The notes under the pieces are model-generated. The model was given only the letters and a program-made list of their open reading frames with translations, was not told where the DNA came from and did no database searches. Position numbers and translations under genes: made by a program. Below are positions 7,543-16,097 of a DNA stretch of 22,812 nt, piece by piece; positions within the stretch are counted from its first letter, which is position 1, and each line of letters opens with the position of its first letter. The stretch covers positions 1-22,812 of the forward strand of contig JANQPK010000302.1 in assembly GCA_028289505.1 (NCBI GenBank), in the 5' to 3' direction. This DNA comes from Cyclobacteriaceae bacterium (GTDB lineage Bacteria; Bacteroidota; Bacteroidia; Cytophagales; Cyclobacteriaceae).

Positions 7543-8538
7543 CTAAGAGCTGATTTTGGTAATCAAATCTGAAGCCCGGTTTGAGTATCCTGCTTCGTTG
7601 TCATACCAGCCTACTACTTTTACCAGATTGCCCATGGCTGAAGTTAGCTTGGAATCAAAAATACAGCTGTGAGGATTACCTACGATATCTATAGATACAA
7701 TAGGATCCGCAGTATATTCCAAAATACCTTGCAGTGGTCCATCAGCCGCGGCCTTCATGGCCTCATTGATCTGATCAGCGGTAACATCTTGATCCAGCAC
7801 TGCTACCAGGTCAGTAACTGAACCATCGGGAATTGGAACTCGCATGGCGATACCATCAAGTTTTCCCTGTAAGTGTGGAAGCACCAACCCTACTGCCTTA
7901 GCAGCTCCTGTGGAAGTGGGAACTATTGATACTGCAGCCGCTCTGGCCCTGCGTAGATCGCTATGTGGAGCATCCTGCAAACGCTGATCAGCAGTGTAGG
8001 CATGGGTAGTGGTAATAAATCCTTTAACAATACCAAAATTATCATCTAATACTTTGGCCATGGGAGCCAGGCAGTTGGTAGTACATGAGGCATTGGACAA
8101 AATAGTGTCATCCGGAGATAACACCTCATCGTTAACACCCAGAACAACTGTCTTAATACTTCCTTTGGCCGGTGCGGAAATCACCACCTTCTTAGCGCCA
8201 GCGGTAAGATGTTTACCAGCACCTTCAGCGTCTCTAAAAATACCGGTGGACTCTAATACCACGTCTACTCCTAGCTCACCCCAAGGTAGGTTAGCCGGAT
8301 CACGCTCTGCCAGTACTTTGATTTTATCTCCGTTTACCGTGAAGCCTTCGTCGTCTGCAGTAACGGTTCCATTGAATTTACCATGCACGGAATCGTACTT
8401 CAATAAATGGGCCAGGGTAAGGTTGTCAGTAAGATCATTGATGGCCACGATATCGATGTTGTCTTTTTCCAGCAGGGACTTGAAGGTTAGACGACCAATG
8501 CGTCCAAAACCATTTATAGCTACTTTTATTTTTGTCAT
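7543..8538 (-). CDS. gapA: Glyceraldehyde-3-phosphate dehydrogenase (type I)
   Basis: Cytoplasmic glycolytic enzyme converting glyceraldehyde-3-phosphate, NAD+ and phosphate to 1,3-bisphosphoglycerate. The 331-residue length is normal. Motifs: INGFGRIGR (9-17, Rossmann NAD-binding), IND with Asp35 suggesting NAD preference, SNASCTTNCLAP (148-159) with catalytic Cys152, THAYT with His179, and the C-terminal WYDNEAGYSNR. Probably monocistronic: a near-consensus promoter sits just upstream and a strong terminator just downstream. It is divergent from the SLOG-family gene with 64 bp between start codons. Confidence 0.99.
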   Translation of the reverse strand: MTKIKVAINGFGRIGRLTFKSLLEKDNIDIVAINDLTDNLTLAHLLKYDSVHGKFNGTVTADDEGFTVNGDKIKVLAERDPANLPWGELGVDVVLESTGIFRDAEGAGKHLTAGAKKVVISAPAKGSIKTVVLGVNDEVLSPDDTILSNASCTTNCLAPMAKVLDDNFGIVKGFITTTHAYTADQRLQDAPHSDLRRARAAAVSIVPTSTGAAKAVGLVLPHLQGKLDGIAMRVPIPDGSVTDLVAVLDQDVTADQINEAMKAAADGPLQGILEYTADPIVSIDIVGNPHSCIFDSKLTSAMGNLVKVVGWYDNEAGYSNRASDLITKISS

Positions 8539-8572
8539 AACTAGTATTAATTAGGTTGATTCAACAGGGAAA

Positions 8573-8603
8573 CAAAAGTACCACAAGAAACAGCCAAATA
8601 CAA
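8573..8603 (-). promoter_or_regulatory. Bacteroidota-type promoter of gapA
   Basis: On the minus strand there is TTG (8603-8601), 20 bp, then TACTTTTG (8580-8573), an exact TAnnTTTG -7 element at standard spacing. The -33 TTG overlaps the first base of the divergent gene's ATG (8603-8605). Confidence 0.75.
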
Positions 8604-9115
8604 TGAAATTTTATTTGAAAAAAATTATTTCAGGGGGACAAACTGGGGTAGATGTTGGGGCATTAGAAGCGGCTGTAACTTTTGGTATCAGTTGTGGTGG
8701 CTGGTGCCCTCCCGACCTTCTTAATGAAGAAGGCCTTATCTCGAAAAAGTTTGGATTGGTACCCACCAAAAAAGATCGAAGTCCGTTGGCACCGGATATC
8801 CCAAGGTCCATGAGAACAGAATGGAATGTCAGGGATTCGGACGGGACGCTAGTGATTTGCCTATCCGGACATCCTGCTGGATTGGGGACCACTACTACTT
8901 TGAAACTCACCAAACTGTACCACAAGCCAGTATTGGAGCTTTGTCTACCTGACACCCAAGCGATATCCATTGCTTCTACCTGGCTTAATAAGTTTAAGCT
9001 CTCTACTCTCAACCTAGCTGGTCCCAGTGAAAGCGAAGCACCGGGGATTCAACAATTGACCTTTGAGTTTGTTTTGAGTTTATTGCAGCAAGTGGACAAG
9101 GGAAATAACTCATGA
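8603..9115 (+). CDS. Putative molybdenum carrier / SLOG-fold nucleotide-binding protein
   Basis: A 170-residue soluble protein of the family named 'putative molybdenum carrier' (MoCo carrier, SLOG/LOG-like Rossmann fold). Motifs: SGGQTGVDVGAL (10-21, phosphate-binding Gly-rich loop), CGGWCPP (31-37), RTEWNVRDSDGTLVI (71-85), PAGLGTTTT (91-99), and a C-terminal NLAGPSESEAPGI (137-149) where family members have 'N.AGPR.S..PGI'. SLOG proteins bind nucleotides or nucleotide-derived ligands; what this branch does in bacteria is poorly defined and the name need not mean molybdenum binding here. Its stop overlaps the next gene's ATG (ATGA at 9112), so the two are translationally coupled. No molybdenum-cofactor genes lie nearby. 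Confidence 0.82.
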   Translation: MKFYLKKIISGGQTGVDVGALEAAVTFGISCGGWCPPDLLNEEGLISKKFGLVPTKKDRSPLAPDIPRSMRTEWNVRDSDGTLVICLSGHPAGLGTTTTLKLTKLYHKPVLELCLPDTQAISIASTWLNKFKLSTLNLAGPSESEAPGIQQLTFEFVLSLLQQVDKGNNS

Positions 9116-12100
9116 AACGGAAAGTGGTGATGGTGTTAACACTGGGTGGCGCTCTGGTTTTGGTGCTATTCGCCGTGATTCGTATTGCCCAGTATCTCCA
9201 TATTCAAAGCTTTGAAACAGCGGTATCCGACCTGGTAGAGTCTGGAACTGGAGGCAGATACATTTTGGAAATAGGGGAGACCGATGCGGATTATCTAAAT
9301 TTTTCCCTGAGAATAAAGGACCTGGTGGTGAGGAAGAAAGATTCAAATGACATCCAAGGTATTGTGGAGGTGCGGGTGCCAGATATATTGATTGACTTAG
9401 GTTCGATAACACGAGTGCTTACAAGTAGTCAATTCCAAATCGAGAAACTTTCTATAACTGAACCTGTGGCCACTATCGGCTTGAAGAATAAATCTACATC
9501 AGATAATACCCCCGTATCAGAACCATTGAACTTCCCCCGTCAAATCGCCCGGTTTTATCCAGTAGTTAAAACCATACTAGAACACTTTGATATCGGCCTG
9601 TTCCAAATTGAACGGGCGGCTTTGAATCTGGAGAAATCGCAGCAGACCTTCCAGGTTAGTTTATTGGACCTGCTGGTTTCTGACTGGAATATGCAGCACT
9701 TGGCAGATGAAGCCAGTTTTCACTTGTCATTGGGAAATCAATCTGTAACGCTGCAAAATGCCACATTTTCTTTTGGATCTATAGTATGGGATTACCATCA
9801 GAATGAGTTGGACATCTTGGATTACCGTTACATCCAGAAAGATTCCATGGGGCGGAAAGTGATCGAGGTGGATGGTTCCTCCCTGAAAGTTGCTAAGTTC
9901 GACTATGAAAAGTTGATTGCTGAAGAGTACTATTATCTTGACCGTCTGTTAGTTATTGATCCAAAGATAAGTGCTTTCATTCATCCGGGTAGCCCCAAAC
10001 CGGATAAGAGTAAACATCCTTTGGCTGACATATTAAAGAGTCATTTTGGAACCATGATGATTAGGGATGCAGAGATCCTTAATGCTCAGATTGATGCCAC
10101 CATTTACCAGGAGCAGGACACGCTATTCATACATTTACCTGGTATGAACCTCATTACCGGTAATTTTCATGTAGATGAAGACAGTTCTACCATAATGATC
10201 GATCAGCTCAATCTGGATATACACCAAACCGAATTGGACATCAACCATCAAATAACACTTAGTTTCGAAAACTTGGTCTACGACCAGGACTATAACCTCA
10301 AAGTGGATTCCATTAGAGTCTTTAACAAGCCTTTGTCACAAACATTGCTTTTTAGCCAGGAGATGAACCTATATAATTTCAGCGTATTCCATTACTTCTT
10401 TGAGAACCATCTGAAAATGGATTCTGCATTTATTAGCGATGCGCAGCTACACTTGACCGAATATAGCTTGCAAAAGCCCACTACTGGGGGCCATTCCAAT
10501 AAACCGCCTCCAAGCTTTAATGTTGGTCTTTTAAAGGTCCAGAATGTAAATGCTGATTTGCAACTTGACTCCCTAACCGCTAGCATAGCCATGCGATCAG
10601 CCACCATCAATAATATCCTTTTTGACGGTGAACTAGACTATACCATTCAGCAGCTTGAAGTTCCTACTTTGAATTTGTCAGCAAAAGAGGGATTGTCACT
10701 GTCTATGTCGGACCTATACATCGAACCCAGACAACTGACCATAAATGATTTAGTGGGCTCTTATCAGGAACTGAAAATTGCCGGGAACAAGCTCAAGCTT
10801 ATTCCGGGTCAAGCGATTTCACCTCAAACCTGGTCTAAGGATTTAAGACAATTGGAAGTCGCTCAATTATCAATTAATGGTATGGTACCAACAAAACAGA
10901 AAAAGCCGAAAAGCCATCATGGTTTCCAAACGAATGTAGCACAGGTACTTATTGGCAGCTTACAGGCAGATCTAGAACTTAATGACTCTGCTGGCGTAAG
11001 CACCAGTCAAAATAATCTGAGGGTTAAGGGTATTAGCCTTACCAATGATAATGCCTGGTCTGTTCAAGGTTTTCAGACCACGGTGAAATCAGGCGCTTAC
11101 CAAAATGGCCCATTTACTTATCAATTGGATGGTGCACAGATCAATACCAACACCATATCGCATATTGATGGGATAGAGATTGCTAATCAAGATAAAATGC
11201 TATTACAAACTGCAGTGGAATTAGGACCAGTCCATCAGGCTTCCGATAGTTTGGTGGCAAACTATGTGCTGCTGCGGCATATCAAATACCTGAATCTAAT
11301 GCAGAATACCACTTCCACCATAGATAGTATAAGGTTTAATAATATATTTATAACCAACGACCTACCATTTCTTGATCAAGTTTTGGTTTATGGGCCCGAT
11401 CTCAGTTTTGCTCCTCAGCCGTCTGTTGATAAACCCAATGTCAGTAGCAAGCGTTTACCGGTGCCTTCTGAGCTTTTCGGTGAACTGATTATTTCTCCGG
11501 GGCAAATTTCATTTAATCAGCAATTGATAAAATTTGACACAGTCGAGCTCGAAGTCGAAGAAGGTTTGATGCAATTTGATATCAATAAGCTGGCCTTTGC
11601 AACCCCCAACAATAGTATCGGTGTGGGAAGAATCCGGTCCGGTGCTACGGATCTTTTCTTTGATGAGGTCAAAATTGAACCCAACCCTGAATATGATCGG
11701 CAAATTGACTATGAGACGGATATTATGTCGCTTAAAATGGATGAGGCCAGGTTACATCAGGTAGCTTGGGATGCTTTTTGGAAACAAGGAATATTGGACT
11801 CTGATAGCATGACCTTCGACGGTATTGATGTTTCGATCAAAAGGGACAAGACCTTGCCGGACCCAGAGCATGTTTGGAAGGCGTATCTACTGGCTGATTT
11901 TATACCAGATCTGGATAATGTCTGTATTCCTCAAATCAATGGTAAAAATGGCAAGGTCATATATACTGAAGTTGGGGAAAAAACTGGTCAAGAGGGGCAA
12001 ATAGCGGTAGAGGATATCAGCTTTCAATTTAACCGCTATCAGTCCCTTTCGGAGGCGGAAGAGGTATCTTTTGGCAAAGGGATGATTTACGGTGAAGGCC

Positions 12101-12564
12101 CGATTGAGTACCAATATCATCGATTGGATTCCGGCAAGTTTTCACTAAGGGTGAAGCTATCAGATATGTCTCTAATGTCCTTGAATCAAATGGTGGATCC
12201 TCTTGAAGCGGCTAGATTTAAATCCGGTTATTTGCAGGAGTTTGAGTTTAATATGATAGGGGATAGTTTGAAGTCCAAAGGGACTGGTACCATTAGCTAC
12301 GACGATCTCCATGTAGAGATATTCAAAAGCCATCAACCAGATGTCAAGAATTTCGGTTCGGAGTTGTTAACCTTATTGGTTGATAAATTAATACTCAAGC
12401 ATTCCAAACATCAGGCTAGCGCGGACTTTGTACAGGACAGGATTACTTTCAAAGGACCCATAAACTATTGGGTGAAATCTGGTATTCATGCGGCCTCTGC
12501 CACAGTGATCAAAGGCAAGTCTCCCAAAAAGTCCAAAAAGAAGTCTAAGCGCAAAAATCGTTAA
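9112..12564 (+). CDS. Large AsmA/DUF748-like membrane-anchored protein
   Basis: 1150 residues: one N-terminal membrane helix (about 5-27), then a very long extracytoplasmic part of repeated short beta segments with alternating hydrophobic and polar residues, ending in a Lys-rich tail (about 15 Lys/Arg in the last 25). The end has the order seen in AsmA/DUF748 proteins of Bacteroidota: GTGTISYDDLHVEI, a 'LLVDKLILKHS' segment, RITF, then INYWVKSGIHAA. Such proteins resemble the AsmA/TamB/YhdP bridge-like lipid carriers of the envelope. Assignment rests on architecture and this weak C-terminal pattern, so it is tentative. The start overlaps the preceding SLOG gene by 4 bp; the stop shares TTAA with the opposing MscS gene. 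No internal stop or frameshift is seen over 3.4 kb. Confidence 0.7.
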   Translation: MKRKVVMVLTLGGALVLVLFAVIRIAQYLHIQSFETAVSDLVESGTGGRYILEIGETDADYLNFSLRIKDLVVRKKDSNDIQGIVEVRVPDILIDLGSITRVLTSSQFQIEKLSITEPVATIGLKNKSTSDNTPVSEPLNFPRQIARFYPVVKTILEHFDIGLFQIERAALNLEKSQQTFQVSLLDLLVSDWNMQHLADEASFHLSLGNQSVTLQNATFSFGSIVWDYHQNELDILDYRYIQKDSMGRKVIEVDGSSLKVAKFDYEKLIAEEYYYLDRLLVIDPKISAFIHPGSPKPDKSKHPLADILKSHFGTMMIRDAEILNAQIDATIYQEQDTLFIHLPGMNLITGNFHVDEDSSTIMIDQLNLDIHQTELDINHQITLSFENLVYDQDYNLKVDSIRVFNKPLSQTLLFSQEMNLYNFSVFHYFFENHLKMDSAFISDAQLHLTEYSLQKPTTGGHSNKPPPSFNVGLLKVQNVNADLQLDSLTASIAMRSATINNILFDGELDYTIQQLEVPTLNLSAKEGLSLSMSDLYIEPRQLTINDLVGSYQELKIAGNKLKLIPGQAISPQTWSKDLRQLEVAQLSINGMVPTKQKKPKSHHGFQTNVAQVLIGSLQADLELNDSAGVSTSQNNLRVKGISLTNDNAWSVQGFQTTVKSGAYQNGPFTYQLDGAQINTNTISHIDGIEIANQDKMLLQTAVELGPVHQASDSLVANYVLLRHIKYLNLMQNTTSTIDSIRFNNIFITNDLPFLDQVLVYGPDLSFAPQPSVDKPNVSSKRLPVPSELFGELIISPGQISFNQQLIKFDTVELEVEEGLMQFDINKLAFATPNNSIGVGRIRSGATDLFFDEVKIEPNPEYDRQIDYETDIMSLKMDEARLHQVAWDAFWKQGILDSDSMTFDGIDVSIKRDKTLPDPEHVWKAYLLADFIPDLDNVCIPQINGKNGKVIYTEVGEKTGQEGQIAVEDISFQFNRYQSLSEAEEVSFGKGMIYGEGPIEYQYHRLDSGKFSLRVKLSDMSLMSLNQMVDPLEAARFKSGYLQEFEFNMIGDSLKSKGTGTISYDDLHVEIFKSHQPDVKNFGSELLTLLVDKLILKHSKHQASADFVQDRITFKGPINYWVKSGIHAASATVIKGKSPKKSKKKSKRKNR

Positions 12565-14930
12565 TCCTCTTTCTGGTCTGATTCGGATTTATTTCCCATC
12601 GGTGCGGCTTCCCAAGAAACTATATGCAAATCTCTTTGGGGAAACGGAATGCTAATATTTGCCTGATTAAGTGCATTGTAAATACTGGTAGAAAGTTCAC
12701 TCTTTATTCTTAGCCAGTTATCGATATCGGTGGTCCATATAAGGCATCGAAAGTCTACCGAACTGTCCCCAAAGCCATCTAATAGCACTGCTGGTACCGG
12801 GTAGTTTTCCACTTTATCATGGTCTTTGAGTACCTTTCCGATCACTTCGATAACCTGCTCAATATTGCTGCCATAGGCAACTCCTACCCGCATTTCCACC
12901 CGGCGCTCTCGGTTACTGAGGGTCCAGTTAATCACTTCCTGGGTGATCAGGTTGGCATTGGGCACAATCACTTCAGCCCCTTCATAAGTTCTTATAACAC
13001 TGGAGCGGATTCCGATATCTTTGATAAAGCCGGTGTATTGTTGGAGTTCTACCAGATCACCAGTTTGTATAGGTCGTTCAAAGATCAGGATAATTCCAGA
13101 GATCAGATTGTTGACCACACTCTGCAAACCAAATCCTATACCGACACTCAAGGCCCCTAAAATTATGGTAATTCGATCCAAGGGGATGCCGGATACCAAC
13201 AGAGCCAGCATGAATCCTACGGTGATCAGGAAAAACCGAAAAATAACGGCAATGTTAGCAGTTTGTTTCTTGCTCTTATAATAAGACTTTTCTTCAGTAA
13301 GAAATTTAATAGTAGAAGAGATCTTAGCCGCTAAGTAAATTACGATCAGAAACAACGCTATGCCTCCATAGGTAAAGGTGAGTTCTCCAATACCTCGTTC
13401 AGTCTCAAAGAACTCAAAAAAGGTATCTTTAGCTGAGGTGTACATGCTAAAATTCTTCAAGAATGCTACTACAAATACTAAAAGCAACAGTAGATATATC
13501 CGATTGCTCCAGGTATGCCAAAATTCATTTAGTCTGGTTTTGTTTTTAGCTAGGTTACGGAATTGCGGCAGTTGCTTGATATAGGTGATAAAGTGATCTG
13601 ACCAGTTGGCGAAATAGAACAGAATTAGGCCAAGGGCGATGGTCTCTCCAGCTCCGTTAACCAAGATATTGCCAAGTCGGACTCGCTGCAGAAAAATACA
13701 GCCTATACCAACCAGGGTTAGACCAATCAAGAGCCAGTTGAAGACGCGTACCCATTTCCACCGTATTTTGTAGAATTTTCTAAGGGTTTGTGAGGATATG
13801 GTATAGATAAATATGGCTCCACCAATGATAGTTAGTATGGCCATAAATCCGGAATGGGTGGAAAAAACACCTTGTACTTTTAGTAAAAGTAGAAACACGA
13901 AAAAGATCAGGTAAACCCTAAAATTATGTCGGTCCAAAGAGGCTTGCAGAATCATCAGAAAGGGTACGTAGCTGATCAGAAGGGCAAAATCATACATAAG
14001 GGAGGTAGTAGGAGGGAAGACTACCGGAAAAAGCAATCCCGACAACAGTAACGCGTTAGCTTTGGGATTTTGATATAGCAGATGGTCTTGTTGAGTGTCA
14101 GGTTTTACTGCATCCTGTCTGCGCAGCTTTCTCAAAAGGAGATAAGTGCCCACCATGATCACCATTAACAACAACACACGGTCCAGGTTGATCTTGAAGA
14201 AATCAAAGATGCGCCATGAGGTACTGGACAAAACATGGCCCGATTCATCAATCAGGTCCTCAGAAATTCTCAGATTCCAAACTATTTCTTCCTTTTTCAT
14301 CAGGTTATCCCAATAGGCAGCAACTTCTGCTTTTAGATGCTGAAGTCGATTGTACAACAGGGCATAGTCTTGAGAGATGTTGAATTCAAGTTCCAGTACA
14401 TCTTGTAGCTTTTGTTCAACTCTTAGATTAAGGCTATCGGCCTGATTGATCAATGGTACATGCCGTGTCTGGTAGTATTGTTGTTGAATTTCAGTAAAAC
14501 CAGATTGATCCATGGTTAATCGGTCCTTGTGCTTGAAAAGCTCAATCCGAAAATCACTCAACCCCTTGGTGATCTCAATCAGATTATTTTCCCAACTTTC
14601 AACTATGGATAGCTGACGCTCAAAAATTAAGATCAGATCATTCATCCTACTAAGAGTTGCATTGTCCAATTGGCTTTCACCGATTCGGCGGTAGATATCC
14701 AACCTAGATTGAATAGCCTGATATTCGCTTCTTATCGGGTTAATGTCGAACCCGGTATTCAACTTGTTACGAATCCTTAGCATGCTCTGCTGGGCTTCCT
14801 CATATTCAACAATCAGGTGACCGGGGTTAGTGGGATCGTAAGTGGAAATGGTATCTTTAGCCGCTTGGGCATAAGCTGAACACAGGTTGAAACAGGTGAG
14901 AAAAACAAATAGAATGTACCTGGCTAACAT
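12561..14930 (-). CDS. Large MscK-like MscS-family mechanosensitive channel
   Basis: 789 residues. A signal peptide (1-22, ending SAYAQA) is followed by a helical, coiled-coil-like periplasmic domain (about 40-220). Around ten membrane segments come next (visible at about 250-267, 293-305, 311-330, 339-350, 361-378, 398-414, 428-441, 478-491, 520-536, 562-580). The MscS core comes last: LGALSVGIGFGLQSVVNNLISG (591-612), IFERPIQTGDLV, VIVPNANLITQEVINW, and the tail SIPFPQRDLH. This is the layout of MscK/YbdG-type large channels, with extra domains for gating or sensing. Its tail shares SIPFPQRDLH with the small MscS at 5206-6132, but the rest is clearly diverged. It converges on the AsmA-like gene. 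Confidence 0.92.
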   Translation of the reverse strand: MLARYILFVFLTCFNLCSAYAQAAKDTISTYDPTNPGHLIVEYEEAQQSMLRIRNKLNTGFDINPIRSEYQAIQSRLDIYRRIGESQLDNATLSRMNDLILIFERQLSIVESWENNLIEITKGLSDFRIELFKHKDRLTMDQSGFTEIQQQYYQTRHVPLINQADSLNLRVEQKLQDVLELEFNISQDYALLYNRLQHLKAEVAAYWDNLMKKEEIVWNLRISEDLIDESGHVLSSTSWRIFDFFKINLDRVLLLMVIMVGTYLLLRKLRRQDAVKPDTQQDHLLYQNPKANALLLSGLLFPVVFPPTTSLMYDFALLISYVPFLMILQASLDRHNFRVYLIFFVFLLLLKVQGVFSTHSGFMAILTIIGGAIFIYTISSQTLRKFYKIRWKWVRVFNWLLIGLTLVGIGCIFLQRVRLGNILVNGAGETIALGLILFYFANWSDHFITYIKQLPQFRNLAKNKTRLNEFWHTWSNRIYLLLLLVFVVAFLKNFSMYTSAKDTFFEFFETERGIGELTFTYGGIALFLIVIYLAAKISSTIKFLTEEKSYYKSKKQTANIAVIFRFFLITVGFMLALLVSGIPLDRITIILGALSVGIGFGLQSVVNNLISGIILIFERPIQTGDLVELQQYTGFIKDIGIRSSVIRTYEGAEVIVPNANLITQEVINWTLSNRERRVEMRVGVAYGSNIEQVIEVIGKVLKDHDKVENYPVPAVLLDGFGDSSVDFRCLIWTTDIDNWLRIKSELSTSIYNALNQANISIPFPQRDLHIVSWEAAPMGNKSESDQKED

Positions 14931-14996
14931 AGATTACTGTAGGCTGCGAGGTGGTAAATTAAGGCTTTAAAATTAATAGAAAAACTAAAGTTACCC

Positions 14997-15027
14997 TTTG
15001 CAAAAAGTAAAAAGCCCTCTATATTTG
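14997..15027 (+). promoter_or_regulatory. Bacteroidota-type promoter of tRNA-Glu
   Basis: TTTG (14997-15000), 19 bp, then TATATTTG (15020-15027), an exact TAnnTTTG. The mature tRNA begins 15 bp after the -7 element. Confidence 0.8.
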
Positions 15028-15042
15028 CCTCACATTTTTGAT

Positions 15043-15114
15043 GGCCCGTTCGTCTAGGGGTTAGGACGCCAGGTTTTCATCCTGGTAACAGGGGTTCGAT
15101 TCCCCTACGGGCTA
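15043..15114 (+). tRNA. tRNA-Glu (anticodon TTC)
   Basis: 72-nt cloverleaf. The acceptor stem GGCCCGT pairs with ACGGGCT (first pair is a G-T wobble); the discriminator base is A. The anticodon arm is CCAGG-TTTTCAT-CCTGG, giving anticodon TTC. The T arm is AGGGG-TTCGATT-CCCCT. The 3' CCA is not encoded (CAG follows the discriminator). It has its own promoter and terminator, so it is a single-gene unit. Confidence 0.97.
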
Positions 15115-15121
15115 CAGAAAT

Positions 15122-15167
15122 AAAAGCGCAATTGACTGACTGTTGGTTATTTGCGCTTTTTTATTTT
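15122..15167 (+). terminator. Intrinsic terminator after tRNA-Glu
   Basis: A perfect 10-bp stem, AAAAGCGCAA (15122-15131) with TTGCGCTTTT (15151-15160), a 19-nt loop, and then TTATTTTT. It starts 8 bp after the tRNA 3' end. Confidence 0.88.
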
Positions 15168-15316
15168 TAACGTGCTGAGTTCTGGTACTACTGAGCCATC
15201 TGATGTTTAACGAGCGTTGAAGGTGGAGCTAACCATCTTCCGATAGCAGTATTAGCGTGGTTAAGTATGGGCACGGTTATTGATCAATACAGGGTTGAAC
15301 AAAAACCAAACCAAGT

Positions 15317-15967
15317 ATGAAATATTCTCTATTAATCTTACTTGCTACCTCAATCTTTATCATGTCTTTTTCGCCTAAACCCATAAAAGGTAAAAAGAAC
15401 AAGATTGCTGATCCCATTGAAATAAGACTGGATAATGTGGCATTCGATGAACTTTCCCAGATGACGATCATGGATGCTGATAACCGGGCCATAGCTTACT
15501 ACGATCGATTCGACAATAAAAGTAGTGCGGTGAAATCAATGCGGGTATACAATCTTGATGGTAAACTATCGTATACCCTGGTACCTATAATTTCAGATTG
15601 GGGATTTGAGATACACATCAAAGATGCTGATGGCACTCGCGGACTAGTGAGGAGGGTGGCCAATACTGGGGGATTGAAAGTGGTGTATGAAACAGATGTT
15701 GATTACTTTCGGAAACCATTCGATTCTAAAGCTCAAGCGGCCGTTGGAATTGGTAAGGTGAAGATGAATGAGTATGTGAGATTTAAAGATAAGGCGGTCA
15801 TTTCATTCGAAACACGGGTTTCCATTACCTCCGGGATACAAGTAAGTCCCTACATAGTCAGTAGTGCATTTTTAGAAAGGAATAAGTTGGATGTTGCTAA
15901 TTGGGTCCTGATATTGCACTTGATGGGTGAATTATCCTTTGAATTATCGAAATCTACCATCAACTAA
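15317..15967 (+). CDS. Exported protein of unknown function, possible tubby/LURP-like barrel
   Basis: 216 residues. Residues 1-18 look like a signal peptide or N-terminal membrane anchor (MKYSLLILLATSIFIMSFS). The rest is predicted mostly beta: short strands separated by D-G and D-N turns (MDADNRAIAYYDRF, MRVYNLDGKLSYTL, IHIKDADGTRGL, VYETDVDYFRKPF, ISFETRVSITSG). It ends in a hydrophobic helix (WVLILHLMGELSF). Repeated 'V.D.DG/DN' hairpins plus a buried C-terminal helix recall the tubby-like/LURP/scramblase barrel fold, but I do not recognise the family and offer this only as a structural guess. It is flanked by the tRNA terminator and the mannosidase gene (130 bp downstream), with no functional link visible. 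Confidence 0.75.
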   Translation: MKYSLLILLATSIFIMSFSPKPIKGKKNKIADPIEIRLDNVAFDELSQMTIMDADNRAIAYYDRFDNKSSAVKSMRVYNLDGKLSYTLVPIISDWGFEIHIKDADGTRGLVRRVANTGGLKVVYETDVDYFRKPFDSKAQAAVGIGKVKMNEYVRFKDKAVISFETRVSITSGIQVSPYIVSSAFLERNKLDVANWVLILHLMGELSFELSKSTIN

Positions 15968-16066
15968 GAACCAACATGCTACTGTTTTAATTTGTATTTT
16001 GACCCTCTGGGTCTCGATCTCAAATTAGATGTTGATGTTGCTTTCTGATCTTGTTGGATAAGAATA

Positions 16067-16084
16067 GGTATGCGAACGGATACC
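16067..16084. promoter_or_regulatory. Imperfect palindrome before the mannosidase gene
   Basis: GGTATGCG, AA, CGGATACC: 8-bp arms with one mismatch around a 2-bp centre, ending 13 bp before the ATG. It is the size of a LacI-type operator but could equally be a small leader hairpin. No regulator gene is adjacent. Confidence 0.3.
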
Positions 16085-16097
16085 ATACACCCAAGGC

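Noticed and set aside
8009..8554. 181-residue open frame opposite gapA
   Set aside because: It lies antisense within a highly conserved gene and its translation has no recognisable domain; an overlap artefact.
8531..8559. Promoter for the SLOG-AsmA unit (TTTG, 17 bp, TAGGTTGA)
   Set aside because: The second box lacks the TTTG core and the spacing is short; too weak to annotate.
12819..13160. Open frames antisense to the large MscS gene
   Set aside because: Low-complexity translations with no family resemblance, fully inside a well supported gene.
15043..15320. tRNA-Glu as an integration (att) site of a genomic island
   Set aside because: I found no duplicate of the tRNA 3' end downstream, no integrase and no mobility gene. 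The downstream genes look ordinary.
15992..16010. TATTTTG as a -7 element before the mannosidase gene
   Set aside because: One base short of TAnnTTTG, and no suitable -33 box at the right spacing.
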